Source of the DNA: Pleomorphomonas oryzae DSM 16300
GTDB taxonomy: Bacteria; Pseudomonadota; Alphaproteobacteria; Rhizobiales; Pleomorphomonadaceae
Assembly (NCBI RefSeq): GCF_000422965.1
Contig: NZ_AUHB01000001.1
Span: 310,001 to 374,000 of the forward strand
Length of the DNA stretch: 64,000 bases
Reading direction: 5' to 3'
A program made the position numbers and the translations under genes. This document shows, one piece after another, positions 46,690-56,345 of this stretch. Position 1 is the stretch's first letter; every line of letters starts with the position of its first letter. The notes below the pieces were generated by a model. That model was not told the DNA's origin and made no database searches. It was given only the letters and a program-made list of their open reading frames with translations.

Positions 46690-48582
46690 TCAGTTGGCGC
46701 TGCCGGCACCGATCGCGGCGTTGAGCAGCGACTGGTTGACGGTGGTGCCGAACTCTTCCTGGGCCGCCCCAAGATACTGGCCAAAGAGCCCCTGCCCGAC
46801 GGCTGTAGCGATCTTGTCGGCAATATCGACAGCCTCACCAGCGCCTTCCGGCATCGGCGGATTGACGACCTCGGCGACCGACAGCACGACACGCGTACCG
46901 TCCGGTCCTGGAATGGCGGCGACGTGCCCCTTCGGGCCGGCGAAAGCGGCATTGACGCCGTCGGCCCCAAGGCCGGCATCGCCCGCTTGGCGCGTCACGC
47001 CCGAAGCGGTCTCGACCTCCACCGACGCGGTCTTGGCAAGATCGTCGATCGGCGTACCCGCCTTCAGCGACTTCACCATATCCTCAGCCTTGGCCGTCAG
47101 GCGGACCTGCGCTTCGGCGTCGGTCCAGGCAACAATGGCCTTATCCTTCACCTCATCGAGCGTACGGTCGCGGCCCGGCGTCACCTTGGAGACATTGTAC
47201 CAGATGAAGCCGCGGCTGACGGACAGCGGCTCGTTCTCGCCGCCCTCTTCGGCGGCAAAAGCCGCCTTCAGAAGTGCTGCCTGATCGGGCAGACCAGTAA
47301 CCGGCTGGTCGTCGACGCCATTGCCTTCGGGGTCCACCTGGGCGGTCACCAGCTTCAGCTTGAAGCGGTTCGCCACTTCCTGAAGCGTCGCGCCGCCCGC
47401 CAGCGCATCTTCCACTTCGTCATGTATTTCCAACACGGAACGCTCGGCGGCCTTGGTGGCGATCGCTTTCCGGATCTCGGGCGCCACCTCGGCCAGCGTC
47501 TTCGTATGGGCCGGTTGAATTTCGGTGACGCGGAGCAGTACCGTGCCGAACGGCGACTTCACCGGCTCGCTCGGCGTATTGAGAGCGAGGCCAAATGCGG
47601 CGCCAGCCACCGCCGGATCGAGCACCTTGTCGCGCGGGAGAAGGCCAAGATCGACATCCTCAGGCTTGGAGCCGGCGTCCGTAATGAGCTGATCAAAGCT
47701 CGTACCGGCTTTGAGCTTGGCGGCAGCGGCGGCGGCCTCTTCCGGAGTTGCATAGAACAGCTGCTGGATGCGGCGCTGTTCGGGGGCGCCATACTGATCC
47801 TTGGTGCGCTCATATTCGCGCGACACTTGTTCGTCCGTCACCCCCGAGGGGTCGGCAACGGCGTCAGGCGTCAGAGCCAACGCCTCGATAGTGCGGAATT
47901 CCGGCGCCCGGAACTCGGCCTTATGCTCTTCATACCACTTGGCGAGCACGTCGTCGGCCGGCTTGCCGATCGGCTCCACCTGGGCGCGGGCCAGCGTGAC
48001 ATAGCGAATGTCGCGCGCCTCGTTCTGGTAGCGATAGATAGCGGCGACCATGGTTTTCGGAACTGTCAGACCACCGACGAGGCCGAGCGACAGCTGGCGG
48101 CTTAGTTCTTCCTTGCGCCGCTGGGCGATGAACATCGGCTCGTTGAGGTTGTTTTGATTGAGAAGCTGGGCCAAATAGTCGCGATTGAAGGTCTGGGCGC
48201 CCGGAGCTCTCAACTGCGGGTCGTTGGCGATGCCCTGCGCGAGGCGATCGTCGGACACGCCAAGGCCAACGGCGGCAGCCATGTCGGCCACGGTGGCGTC
48301 GGCCATCAGCGTGCCGAGCGTCTGTTGTGGCAGACCAATGGAGCGAGCCATATCGGGCGTCAGCGCCTGGCCGATCTGGCGGGCCACCGCTTGCGACTGC
48401 CGCTGATAGGCACGCTGGAATTCGCCGAGCGTAATCGAGGTGTTACCTACCGTCGCGAGCGTGTCGGAATGCGAAGCTCCGAGGCGGGAGCCGACGCCCC
48501 AACCGATGAAGGACAGCGTCAGGAGGCCCAGAAAAATCTTCGCGGGAAGCGTGTTCGCCCCGCGGCGCATTGAATCAAGCAT
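46690..48582 (-). CDS. PpiD/SurA-type periplasmic peptidyl-prolyl isomerase
   Basis: 630 residues from ATG 48582 (MLDSMRRGANTLPAKIFLGLLTLSFIGWGVGS), a single N-terminal membrane anchor. A SurA_N-like domain is followed by a parvulin-like domain in the middle (QYGAPEQRRIQQLFYATPEEAAAAAAKLKAGTSF ... DVDLGLLPRDKVLDP). It assists folding of exported proteins at the inner membrane's periplasmic face. It is located upstream of trpD on the same strand, as in other alphaproteobacteria. Confidence 0.88.
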   Translation of the reverse strand: MLDSMRRGANTLPAKIFLGLLTLSFIGWGVGSRLGASHSDTLATVGNTSITLGEFQRAYQRQSQAVARQIGQALTPDMARSIGLPQQTLGTLMADATVADMAAAVGLGVSDDRLAQGIANDPQLRAPGAQTFNRDYLAQLLNQNNLNEPMFIAQRRKEELSRQLSLGLVGGLTVPKTMVAAIYRYQNEARDIRYVTLARAQVEPIGKPADDVLAKWYEEHKAEFRAPEFRTIEALALTPDAVADPSGVTDEQVSREYERTKDQYGAPEQRRIQQLFYATPEEAAAAAAKLKAGTSFDQLITDAGSKPEDVDLGLLPRDKVLDPAVAGAAFGLALNTPSEPVKSPFGTVLLRVTEIQPAHTKTLAEVAPEIRKAIATKAAERSVLEIHDEVEDALAGGATLQEVANRFKLKLVTAQVDPEGNGVDDQPVTGLPDQAALLKAAFAAEEGGENEPLSVSRGFIWYNVSKVTPGRDRTLDEVKDKAIVAWTDAEAQVRLTAKAEDMVKSLKAGTPIDDLAKTASVEVETASGVTRQAGDAGLGADGVNAAFAGPKGHVAAIPGPDGTRVVLSVAEVVNPPMPEGAGEAVDIADKIATAVGQGLFGQYLGAAQEEFGTTVNQSLLNAAIGAGSAN

Positions 48583-49048
48583 TGTGTCGTCCGTCTCGGG
48601 GGCGCGCGCGCCCATCCATCCCAGTCACGCCACCGGTCTCGCAGGGACCGCTTCGGCGCGCGGGATCATAGGGGCGGCGGCCTCATGCCGCAAGCGCCGG
48701 TTTTGCCTGATAAAGTGCCGAAATCCGGCCTCGGACACCCTGCTCGGTCGCGACCTTGTCACGCATATCCACATCTGGGACGACGCACGGCAGGCGACAC
48801 TCACGATCGCACGGGCAATGGCAGGCCCGCCCAAGAGAATCGGCCGGCATTCCGGATCGCTCCATTCGACGAGCGTTTCGTGGGGTTTCGTAGTCAATAG
48901 CCCTTGCTAGCGTTTTGCATCTGCCGGATATAAATGCGCTTGCGGGTTTTCGCCTACACGATCATCTTCCAGGCCGTTTCGAGGATTCAGGCCGGCCCCG
49001 GTTCGGGATGATCCACGCCCACGCAACGCATATCGAAGGAACGAGAGC
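48583..49048. other. Long gap between ppiD and tpiA
   Basis: 466 nt between divergent genes. Several open frames cross it but none has similarity or codon bias that I trust. A weak promoter-like pair, TTGCTA (48904) and TATAAA (48929), lies about 110 nt before tpiA; the 19-nt spacer makes it doubtful. No RNA gene is recognisable. Confidence 0.35.
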
Positions 49049-49792
49049 ATGTCGGTCAAGCCGCTGGTTGCCGGAAACTGGAAAATGAACGGCCTCAAGG
49101 CCTCTGTTGCCGAATTCGAGGCCATTGCCGCTGGCTATGATGCCGCCCTCAAGGCCAAGGCCGAGCTCGCTATCTGCCCGCCCTTCACCCTCGTCGCCAC
49201 CCTTGCTCAGAAGGGCCTGCTGCCGGTTGGCGGCCAGGACTGCCACGCCAAGGTTTCCGGTGCCCACACCGGCGACACCTCGGCCGAGATGCTGAAGGAT
49301 GCCGGCGCCACCTACGTCATCGTCGGCCACTCCGAGCGCCGCACCGACCACGCTGAGACCGACGCCGTCGTCAAGGCCAAGACCGAAGCCGCCTGGCGCG
49401 CCGGCCTGATCGCCATCGTCTGCGTCGGCGAGACCCATGCCGAGCGCACCGGCGGCAAGACGCTCGACGTCGTCGGCACCCAGGTCGCCGGTTCGCTGCC
49501 CGACGGCACGACGGCTGCCAATACCGTCATCGCCTACGAGCCAGTGTGGGCCATCGGCACCGGCCTGACGCCGACCGCCGCCGACGTTAAGGAAGTGCAC
49601 AACTTCATCCGCAAGGAACTGGTCCGCCGCTTCGGCGCCGACGCCAACGGCATCCGCATTCTCTATGGCGGTTCGGTGAAGCCGTCCAACGCCGCCGAGC
49701 TGATGGCCGTTGAGAACGTCAATGGCGCCCTCGTCGGTGGCGCCTCGCTGAAGGCCACCGATTTCCTTGGCATTGCCGCCGCTTACAAGTAA
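49049..49792 (+). CDS. tpiA: Triosephosphate isomerase
   Basis: 247 residues. [10 protein letters not shown] at the start, the catalytic His in [10 protein letters not shown], the catalytic Glu in [13 protein letters not shown], and the phosphate loop [12 protein letters not shown] are all present. It interconverts DHAP and GAP. Its flanks are unusual for the order: pyrC and moaC follow it rather than secG and pyrG. A terminator follows immediately. Confidence 0.97.
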   Translation: MSVKPLVAGNWKMNGLKASVAEFEAIAAGYDAALKAKAELAICPPFTLVATLAQKGLLPVGGQDCHAKVSGAHTGDTSAEMLKDAGATYVIVGHSERRTDHAETDAVVKAKTEAAWRAGLIAIVCVGETHAERTGGKTLDVVGTQVAGSLPDGTTAANTVIAYEPVWAIGTGLTPTAADVKEVHNFIRKELVRRFGADANGIRILYGGSVKPSNAAELMAVENVNGALVGGASLKATDFLGIAAAYK

Positions 49793-49796
49793 TACT

Positions 49797-49845
49797 AGCG
49801 GCTCCGGCGCATTCCTCATCCGAGGACGCGCCGGAGCCGCTGTTT
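49797..49845 (+). terminator. Intrinsic terminator after tpiA
   Basis: AGCGGCTCCGGCGC (49797-49810) pairs perfectly with GCGCCGGAGCCGCT (49828-49841) over a 17-base loop, then GTTTC. The long stem makes it a good stop, although the T tract is short. Confidence 0.75.
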
Positions 49846-50092
49846 CAGTACCGCCAGGAGGGCGGGCCGCCACCCCTCTCCAGCTCTTCCCGAGAACAGG
49901 AAGAGAGCTTGTCGAGACGACACGCTGCTGCCATCAGGCGCGGCTTTTCGGATCGATGGTCGGTCTCGCCGGAGCGCGAGCGGCGCCGTCTTCCTCGCCG
50001 GAGGACGGAGAGGGGTCATCTAGCGAATAGGTGGAAAGACCGATAAGAGGTCTTCCCGCCGGCCGTAGGCCACTCGCATAGGACCACGCCCC
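49842..50092. other. Gap between tpiA and pyrC
   Basis: No gene seen. A small hairpin AAGACC (50036-50041) with GGTCTT (50049-50054) lies about 40 nt before pyrC. Promoter of pyrC expected here. Confidence 0.35.
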
Positions 50093-51424
50093 ATGACTTT
50101 CGACACCGTCCTTAGAAACGGCACTGTCGTCAACCACGACGGCATCGGCGAGCGCGACATCGGCCTCCGCGAGGGCCGTATTGCCGAGATTGGTGATCTC
50201 TCCCGCGTCTCAGCCGGCGAGACGATCGATTGCGCCGGCCTCACCATCCTGCCCGGCGTCGTCGACAGCCAGGTGCACTTTCGCGAACCCGGCGCCACCC
50301 ACAAGGAAGACCTGGAAACCGGCTCCCGCGCCGCCGTCATGGGCGGGGTGACCGCCGTGTTCGAGATGCCCAACACCAACCCGCTGACCACCGGCGCGGA
50401 GCGTCTTGCGGACAAGGTGGCGGCCGGCACCCATCGCATGCATTGCGACTTCGCCTTTTGGGTGGGCGGCACGCATGGCAACGTGCGCGACATCCCCGAG
50501 CTCGAACGGCTACCGGGCGCTGCCGGCATCAAGGTGTTCATGGGTTCCTCGACCGGCGACCTTCTGGTTGCCGATGACGAGGGCGTCGCCGCCATTCTCG
50601 GTGCCACGCGCCGCCGCGCCGCGTTCCATTCCGAGGATGAGGCGCGGCTCAACGAGCGCAAGCCGTTGCGCATCGCCGGCGATCCGTCGAGCCATCCCGT
50701 CTGGCGCGACGTGGAGGCAGCGCTGAAATCGACCGAGCGGCTCGTCCGTATCGCCCGCGACAAGGGCGCCCGCATCCACGTGCTGCACATCTCCACCGGC
50801 GACGAGATGGATTTTCTCAAGGATCACAAGGATGTCGCGACGGTCGAGGTCACGCCGCATCATCTGACGCTGACCGAAGCCGACCACCAACGGCTCGGCA
50901 CCCTCGTTCAGATGAACCCGCCGGTGCGCTCGGCCGCCCATCGCGACCGCATCTGGCGGGGCCTGACGCAGGGCATCGCCGATGTGCTCGGTTCCGACCA
51001 CGCGCCACACACCCTCGAGGAAAAGGCAAAGCCCTACCCGGACAGCCCTTCCGGCATGACCGGCGTGCAGACGCTTGTGCCGATCATGCTCGATCACGTC
51101 AACGCCGGACGGCTGACGCTGCAACGCTTCGTCGACCTCAGTTCGGCCGGGCCGGCGCGTATCTTCGGAATGGCGCGGAAGGGGCGCATCGCCGTCGGCT
51201 ACGACGCCGACCTCACCATCGTCGACATGAAGCGCCGCGAAACCATCCGCAACAGCTGGATTGCCTCGCGCTGCGGCTGGACGCCTTACGACGGCGTGGA
51301 GGTCACCGGCTGGCCGGTCGGCACCATCGTGCGCGGCCGAAGAGTGATGTGGGAGGGCGATCTTGCAACACCCTCCACCGGTGAGCCGATCCGCTTCGTC
51401 GAAGCGCTGTCGAGAGAAGCCTGA
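50093..51424 (+). CDS. pyrC: Dihydroorotase
   Basis: 443 residues of the class I (bacterial) type. The metal site motif [16 protein letters not shown] is at residues about 60-75, with the rest of the binuclear center in [18 protein letters not shown] and [10 protein letters not shown]. It closes carbamoyl-aspartate to dihydroorotate in pyrimidine synthesis. The N-terminal [29 protein letters not shown] is typical of amidohydrolases. moaC follows after 1 nt. Confidence 0.92.
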   Translation: MTFDTVLRNGTVVNHDGIGERDIGLREGRIAEIGDLSRVSAGETIDCAGLTILPGVVDSQVHFREPGATHKEDLETGSRAAVMGGVTAVFEMPNTNPLTTGAERLADKVAAGTHRMHCDFAFWVGGTHGNVRDIPELERLPGAAGIKVFMGSSTGDLLVADDEGVAAILGATRRRAAFHSEDEARLNERKPLRIAGDPSSHPVWRDVEAALKSTERLVRIARDKGARIHVLHISTGDEMDFLKDHKDVATVEVTPHHLTLTEADHQRLGTLVQMNPPVRSAAHRDRIWRGLTQGIADVLGSDHAPHTLEEKAKPYPDSPSGMTGVQTLVPIMLDHVNAGRLTLQRFVDLSSAGPARIFGMARKGRIAVGYDADLTIVDMKRRETIRNSWIASRCGWTPYDGVEVTGWPVGTIVRGRRVMWEGDLATPSTGEPIRFVEALSREA

Positions 51425-51425
51425 C

Positions 51426-51908
51426 ATGACCTCCCCTCTCAGCCATCTCGATGAAAAGGGCGCCGCCCACATGGTCGACGTCAGTGACAAGGCGACCACC
51501 GCCCGTACGGCCATAGCCGCCGGCAAAGTGGTGATGAAGGCCGAAACGCTGGCGCTCATTCTCGACGGACGGGTACCCAAGGGCGACGTTATCGCCACCG
51601 CTCGTCTTGCCGGCATCATGGCCGCCAAGAAAACGTCCGACCTTATCCCGCTGTGCCATCCCCTACCGATCAGCAAGGCGGCGATCGACATTTCGCCGGA
51701 CCCGACGCTGCCGGGCCTCGACATTACCGCCATCGTCCGTTGCTCCGGCAATACCGGTGTGGAGATGGAGGCGTTGACCGCCGTTTCCGTCGCCTGCCTT
51801 ACCGTCTACGACATGGTGAAGGCGGCCGAGAAGGGCGTGCGCATCGAGGCCATCCGCCTTCTCGAAAAGGATGGCGGCAAATCGGGGCGCTGGCTGGCCG
51901 ATAAGTGA
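51426..51908 (+). CDS. moaC: Cyclic pyranopterin monophosphate synthase
   Basis: 160 residues. [22 protein letters not shown] at the start, the conserved [13 protein letters not shown], and [23 protein letters not shown] with the catalytic lysine region DGGKSGRW are standard MoaC motifs. It acts with MoaA in making cyclic pyranopterin monophosphate of the molybdenum cofactor. Its start is 1 nt after pyrC. In many alphaproteobacteria moaC is linked to trpC instead. Confidence 0.95.
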   Translation: MTSPLSHLDEKGAAHMVDVSDKATTARTAIAAGKVVMKAETLALILDGRVPKGDVIATARLAGIMAAKKTSDLIPLCHPLPISKAAIDISPDPTLPGLDITAIVRCSGNTGVEMEALTAVSVACLTVYDMVKAAEKGVRIEAIRLLEKDGGKSGRWLADK

Positions 51909-52037
51909 ACCGGTGAAGCGGATCAGTCGCTGATACTGACAGCGGTAAGCACCGGATATATCCGCGCCGCCGCTCCGGGCTTTTCCGCGCGTCGGTATTT
52001 GTCGAGAAGTAGGCCACTTCTCACTTGATGCTCGGCC

Positions 52038-53621
52038 TCAGGCCAACGCCTCCTCAGTGAGGCGATCTCGAGCTGTTGCCGGTGTGGGCGGTGGCTTTAA
52101 ATCGCTTTCCACCCGGTTGCGTCCACGCTCCTTGGCGGCATAGAGGGCGAGGTCGGCACGTGCGAGCGTTTCCTGCATGTTCCCGCCCGAAAGCGCCAGC
52201 GCAAAGCCGATGCTGACAGTGAGCCGACCGTACCTCGAATCCGGGTGAAGAATATCCAGATCCTCGATTGAGCAGCGTAACGCATCGAGACGCCTGGTGA
52301 TGCTTTCAACGCTCGTATCGGACAGAATGAAGGTGAACTCCTCGCCGCCGTAGCGCGCAGCCATCTCTTCACCCGACGGCGCAAAACTCCTCAGCGTTTC
52401 GCCAACCATCTGGAGCACCGAGTCTCCGGTACCGTGGCCGAACCGATCATTGAATAGTTTGAAATGATCGATGTCGATCATGGCAACGGAGCATTCGACG
52501 CCGTCGCTTTGGAGGCGCTCGTCGCAGCGCTCAAGATGGATTTCGAGGGCACGCCGATTGGCAAGGCCGGTCAACGGATCGGTAAAGCTTACGCTTTCGA
52601 GCTTCTCGACCATCATGTTCAGTGCCGAGGACAGGATTGTGAACTCGGGAAATGGCGACCGAACAGCCATGCTATGGCACTGATCGCCAGCGGTAATGCG
52701 GCTCGCGAAATCGGTCATTCGGCGTAGGCTTCGCAGGATCAGAAGCTCCAAAGCGGCGAGAACGAACGCGGCGATGAGCAGTGTTTCCAGGCAAACCAAT
52801 GCCACCGCGGCAACCATTTCACGATGTGCGACAGTGTAGATCTGACCAATCGGGACGGCAAAGACGAGACGCCCGGCCGCCATCGGCAGCTTCATGACGG
52901 CAACTAGGCTTGAGTTCTGGTCATGAGTATCCGAAGGAATGATCCCAGTGCTCATCGCTCGTGCCCGGCCGAGCGTTTGTTCGTCAAAGAGAGGTACATT
53001 CTTGTCGAAGACGACCTTGTCCAGAACTTCGCCTTGCCCATCCATAAGGGCCGCCTCGGCGACCTGAAGCTGAAATTGTTCGAAAGTCTGCTGCTTCATG
53101 GACGCGACGTCGAGCGTTACGAGTACGACGAAAGCCACTTTCCCTTCAAAGCGAACGGCGCGCGCCGAAACGACAGTGATCTGATTATTCACCTTGCTGA
53201 TCTGTAGATCGCCCCAAGCGATTCCAATAGAATCGAGACTCTCTCTAAAATACTTACGCTCAGAAAACGAAAGACCGACCGCTTTATCTTCAGACCCACA
53301 ATAAGCAAGACCCTGTGGGGATAGCAACGCCACAGCTTTTACATGCTTGTGGGTCCCGACAATCTTTCGCAGAGTTTGGCTGCACTGCTCAGGTGAGCTG
53401 GAGCGCAGGGAGTCGATCAGCGCAACTGTCGCGGACAGATTTTCAAGCTCAACCTTTGCGCCGACGAATATATCTTCGGTGCGCGCCAACGAAAGCCGCA
53501 CGCTCTGCTCCGCCGTCGCGAGAGCCATATGCATGTTCTTTTCGGCCACTAAAATTTGGCTTACCAGGAACGGCGCCAGACTGAAGCCGATCAGCGCAAA
53601 TATGGCTAGCCGTATCCGCAT
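52038..53621 (-). CDS. Membrane diguanylate cyclase with double-Cache sensor
   Basis: 527 residues. A first membrane helix (LAIFALIGFSLAPFLVSQILVA), a periplasmic Cache-type sensor of about 230 residues, a second helix (ALVCLETLLIAAFVLAALELLIL), a HAMP-like stretch (SLRRMTDFASRITAGDQ) and a GGDEF domain with intact active site RYGGEEFTFIL. The inhibitory I-site R-x-x-D five residues upstream is absent (SGEE in its place). It makes cyclic di-GMP in response to an extracellular signal. It probably stands alone. The 3' end is followed by a convergent moaC. Confidence 0.9.
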   Translation of the reverse strand: MRIRLAIFALIGFSLAPFLVSQILVAEKNMHMALATAEQSVRLSLARTEDIFVGAKVELENLSATVALIDSLRSSSPEQCSQTLRKIVGTHKHVKAVALLSPQGLAYCGSEDKAVGLSFSERKYFRESLDSIGIAWGDLQISKVNNQITVVSARAVRFEGKVAFVVLVTLDVASMKQQTFEQFQLQVAEAALMDGQGEVLDKVVFDKNVPLFDEQTLGRARAMSTGIIPSDTHDQNSSLVAVMKLPMAAGRLVFAVPIGQIYTVAHREMVAAVALVCLETLLIAAFVLAALELLILRSLRRMTDFASRITAGDQCHSMAVRSPFPEFTILSSALNMMVEKLESVSFTDPLTGLANRRALEIHLERCDERLQSDGVECSVAMIDIDHFKLFNDRFGHGTGDSVLQMVGETLRSFAPSGEEMAARYGGEEFTFILSDTSVESITRRLDALRCSIEDLDILHPDSRYGRLTVSIGFALALSGGNMQETLARADLALYAAKERGRNRVESDLKPPPTPATARDRLTEEALA

Positions 53622-54017
53622 ATCTCGCTACATCGCTCCAAACAAAACGGCCTGCTGGGCAACAGAAGGCGGAGACTATCTTAGCCCTGCCGGGTAAATA
53701 ATTTATCGTCAACAGTATTTAACACTCGCAATCATTCTCCAAATTCCCGTGGAAATTGCAAAAAATCGACCTATTGGGCGAAAGTAAAAATCCTAATGTC
53801 TAGAATGATGCTGCGCTGCATCGTTCAGGAGGCTCAATTCCGACCTCTGCGTAATTCCCCTCTCTCTCGGATTTTTCTCACGATGGCGTAACCCGGTCCA
53901 GTCGGACTGGCACCTGCGAAAGAGCCACTCATTTCCAATCGATCCATCACATTTTTGGTTCGCGTTGTCTCACCCTCCGAATCGTGATGGTTTTCGTCGC
54001 CGCGTAGCTTATTCGAC
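53622..54017. other. AT-richer gap between diguanylate cyclase and amidase
   Basis: 396 nt without a convincing gene. A small minus-strand frame at 53834-54028 (64 codons, with MDRLEMSGSFAGASPTGPGY) overlaps the amidase start by 11 nt and matches nothing I know. The region is richer in A+T than its surroundings and must hold the promoters of both divergent genes. A separate direct repeat or riboswitch is not evident. Confidence 0.35.
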
Positions 54018-55238
54018 GTGAAAGTCATGTTTCAGACACCCCTTCCCGACGACCCTGCTTGTTGCCTTGTAGAGCGACTGGATCTCTCTCCCTTAGGCAG
54101 CGGTCCGTTGGACGGGACGACCTTCACCGTGAAGGACAACATCGACATTGCACGGCTGAGGACCTCCTACGGCAGCCCGGCATGGAGAGATGCCCATCCG
54201 GCACCGGTGCATAACGCTGTCTGCGTCGATCAGTTGCTCGCCGCCGGTGCGCGTTGTGTGGGCAAGGCCATTGCGGACGAATTCACCTATAGCCTTGATG
54301 GCGAAAACCAATTTCTCGGAACGCCGCGCAACGCGAAAGCGCCGGAGCGAATTCCAGGCGGCTCTTCGAGCGGATCAGCCGCCTCGGTCGCCAATGGACT
54401 CGCGGACTTTTCGATTGGTACGGATTCAGGGGGATCCGTTCGCGTTCCGGCAAGTTTGTGTGGAATCTGGGGCATGCGCCCCTCGCTGCACCGGATATCA
54501 GAGGCCGGAGTGCTGCCCTTCATGCCAAGCGTAAGCACTGTTGGTGTTCTGGCAGCGCGGTTTGAGCATTTGAATGCCGCCGCTCGCGTCATGTTGCATA
54601 GCGGTCCAAAGACAGGGGTGCCTTTGCGGCGTCTCCTGCTTCTGACCGATGCGCTGGAAGTCGCGAACAAAGCCGTGCAGGACCAGGTCTGCTCAGCTCT
54701 TCAGCGAATTTCCCACGATGTCGGCATCTCATTGGAAACAATCCATTTTTCGAAAATCGTTAGCGAGGATATCCCGCTGAGCGACTGCAACGTGAAGGCG
54801 CTCCGCAACCTGCAATCCGCCGAGTTTGAAAGCACAGTCGGCAACTGGATCGAGACGGCCAAGCCAGAGCTTGGCATCGCTTTCTCCATGGCCTATGGCA
54901 ATGTGCAACGCTTTGACCGTATTGCGGCAATGGACAGTCTTGCGCGCTGCGAACGGCTCTTTGAGAAGATCAACGCCTACCTCGTACCGGGCACCGTCAT
55001 CTGCTTTCCGACGACACCTGTCATCGCGCCTCTGAAGGGAACGTTGACGAACCTGGATGCCGTGTTGGATTTCTACGACCGAACAATGACCATTACCGCC
55101 TTCTCCGGTGTGGCGCGTTTGCCAGAAATCACAGCTCCGCTGCTGACCGTTGACGATTGCCCGGTCGGCCTGTCCTTTGCCTCAGGGCACTATCAGGATG
55201 AATTCTTGCTGGAAGCCGTAGGACGCATGCTGAACTGA
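54018..55238 (+). CDS. Amidase-signature family amidase
   Basis: 406 residues. The catalytic Ser-cisSer-Lys triad is recognisable: Lys in TFTVKDNIDI, cis-Ser and nucleophile in the glycine/serine region GGSSSGSAASVANGLADFSIGTDSGGSVRVP (residues about 112-142). The rest is shorter and more divergent than GatA. It hydrolyses an amide to acid and ammonia; the substrate is unknown. GTG 54018 or ATG 54027 may be the start. The gene may be regulated with nothing else in view. Confidence 0.85.
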   Translation: MKVMFQTPLPDDPACCLVERLDLSPLGSGPLDGTTFTVKDNIDIARLRTSYGSPAWRDAHPAPVHNAVCVDQLLAAGARCVGKAIADEFTYSLDGENQFLGTPRNAKAPERIPGGSSSGSAASVANGLADFSIGTDSGGSVRVPASLCGIWGMRPSLHRISEAGVLPFMPSVSTVGVLAARFEHLNAAARVMLHSGPKTGVPLRRLLLLTDALEVANKAVQDQVCSALQRISHDVGISLETIHFSKIVSEDIPLSDCNVKALRNLQSAEFESTVGNWIETAKPELGIAFSMAYGNVQRFDRIAAMDSLARCERLFEKINAYLVPGTVICFPTTPVIAPLKGTLTNLDAVLDFYDRTMTITAFSGVARLPEITAPLLTVDDCPVGLSFASGHYQDEFLLEAVGRMLN

Positions 55239-55375
55239 CGGACTGAGGTCAAATCGTGGTCGTCGTTCGCGTCTGTATAGCTATCCGGTAGAACCACAAC
55301 GTTCGCGCAGGCTGCTCCGCTCTCAGCGCCTCTCCCTTGCGCTTCCCCCTCCCCCCGCCTATGTTCGCACCGTCT

Positions 55376-55456
55376 CAAGGGGGTGTCCGGTTCGCCGGAC
55401 TGAGAGGAGCGATCCAACCCCACGAACCTGATCCGGATCATGCCGGCGGAGGGATT
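55376..55456 (+). promoter_or_regulatory. TPP riboswitch (THI element)
   Basis: Conserved cores are all present: GGGGGTGTCCGG (from 55379), CTGAGAGG (55400-55407), and GAACCTGATCCGGATCATGCC (55424-55444) followed by GGCGGAGGGA. It lies 75 nt before the thiM start, so thiamine pyrophosphate should lower thiM expression. Confidence 0.92.
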
Positions 55457-55531
55457 GAGGCGAGCGGCCCGGCCTGTCCGGCAGCCACACGTCTTCTTGT
55501 CCGCGGGCGATCGTCGTCGAAGGAGCCCGCG

Positions 55532-56338
55532 ATGACCACCCTGACGCTTGCCGACGTTCATGCCCTTCATGAGAAGGTACGCACCGAACGACCACTCGTG
55601 CACAACATCACCAATTTCGTGGCGATGAATATCGCCGCCAACGTGCTGCTCGCCGCCGGCGCCTCGCCGGCCATGGTGCACTCGATGGACGAGGTCGAGG
55701 ATTTCGGCCGTATCGCCCGCGCGCTGACGCTCAACATCGGCACGCTGTCGTCCGACTGGATCGCCGGCATGAAGCTGGCGGCCAGCGTCTACAAGGCAGC
55801 CGGCAAACCCATCGTATTCGATCCTGTCGCCGTTGGTGCGACCCGTCTCCGCAATACGGCCGCTGCCGACCTTGTCGCCATGGGACCGACTGTCATTCGT
55901 GGCAATGCTTCGGAAATCATGGCGCTTTCGGGTGTTGCCAGCGTCGCCTCGAAGGGCGTCGACAGCTCGGCGAGCTCCAATGCCGCGCTCGACAGCGCCA
56001 TCGCGCTTGCCCGCTCGAGTGGGGCGGTTGTCGCGGTGACCGGCGAGACCGACTATGTCACCGATGGGACGCGCACCGTCGCCATCGATGGCGGCCATGA
56101 ACTGATGCCGCTCTCGACAGCCCTCGGCTGCTCGCTGACCGTCCTCGTCGGCGCCTTCGTCGCCGTTGCGCCGGCCTTCGAGGGCACGGTGGCAGCGCTT
56201 GCCATCTATGCCGCGGCCGGCGCCATCGCCGGCAAGCGGGTGAAAGGCCCCGGCTTCCTGCCCCAGGAACTGTGCGATGCGCTTTACGCGCTGGATCTTA
56301 ACGGTCTCCAGGCCAACGCGGCGATACGGGCCGTCTGA
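55532..56338 (+). CDS. thiM: Hydroxyethylthiazole kinase
   Basis: 268 residues from ATG 55532 with AGGAG upstream. The N-terminal VHNITNFVAMNIAANVLLAAGASPAMVHS and the ATP-binding AVTGETDYVTDG are signature ThiM stretches, with the catalytic cysteine of the family in LGCSLTVLVGA. It phosphorylates the thiazole alcohol for thiamine salvage. A TPP riboswitch precedes it. It is the only thiamine gene in the window. Confidence 0.94.
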   Translation: MTTLTLADVHALHEKVRTERPLVHNITNFVAMNIAANVLLAAGASPAMVHSMDEVEDFGRIARALTLNIGTLSSDWIAGMKLAASVYKAAGKPIVFDPVAVGATRLRNTAAADLVAMGPTVIRGNASEIMALSGVASVASKGVDSSASSNAALDSAIALARSSGAVVAVTGETDYVTDGTRTVAIDGGHELMPLSTALGCSLTVLVGAFVAVAPAFEGTVAALAIYAAAGAIAGKRVKGPGFLPQELCDALYALDLNGLQANAAIRAV

Positions 56339-56345
56339 GCTTGGA

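Noticed and set aside
52004-52022. GAGAAGT/ACTTCTC hairpin between moaC and the diguanylate cyclase
   Set aside because: 7-bp stem without T tract on either strand; too weak to call a terminator.
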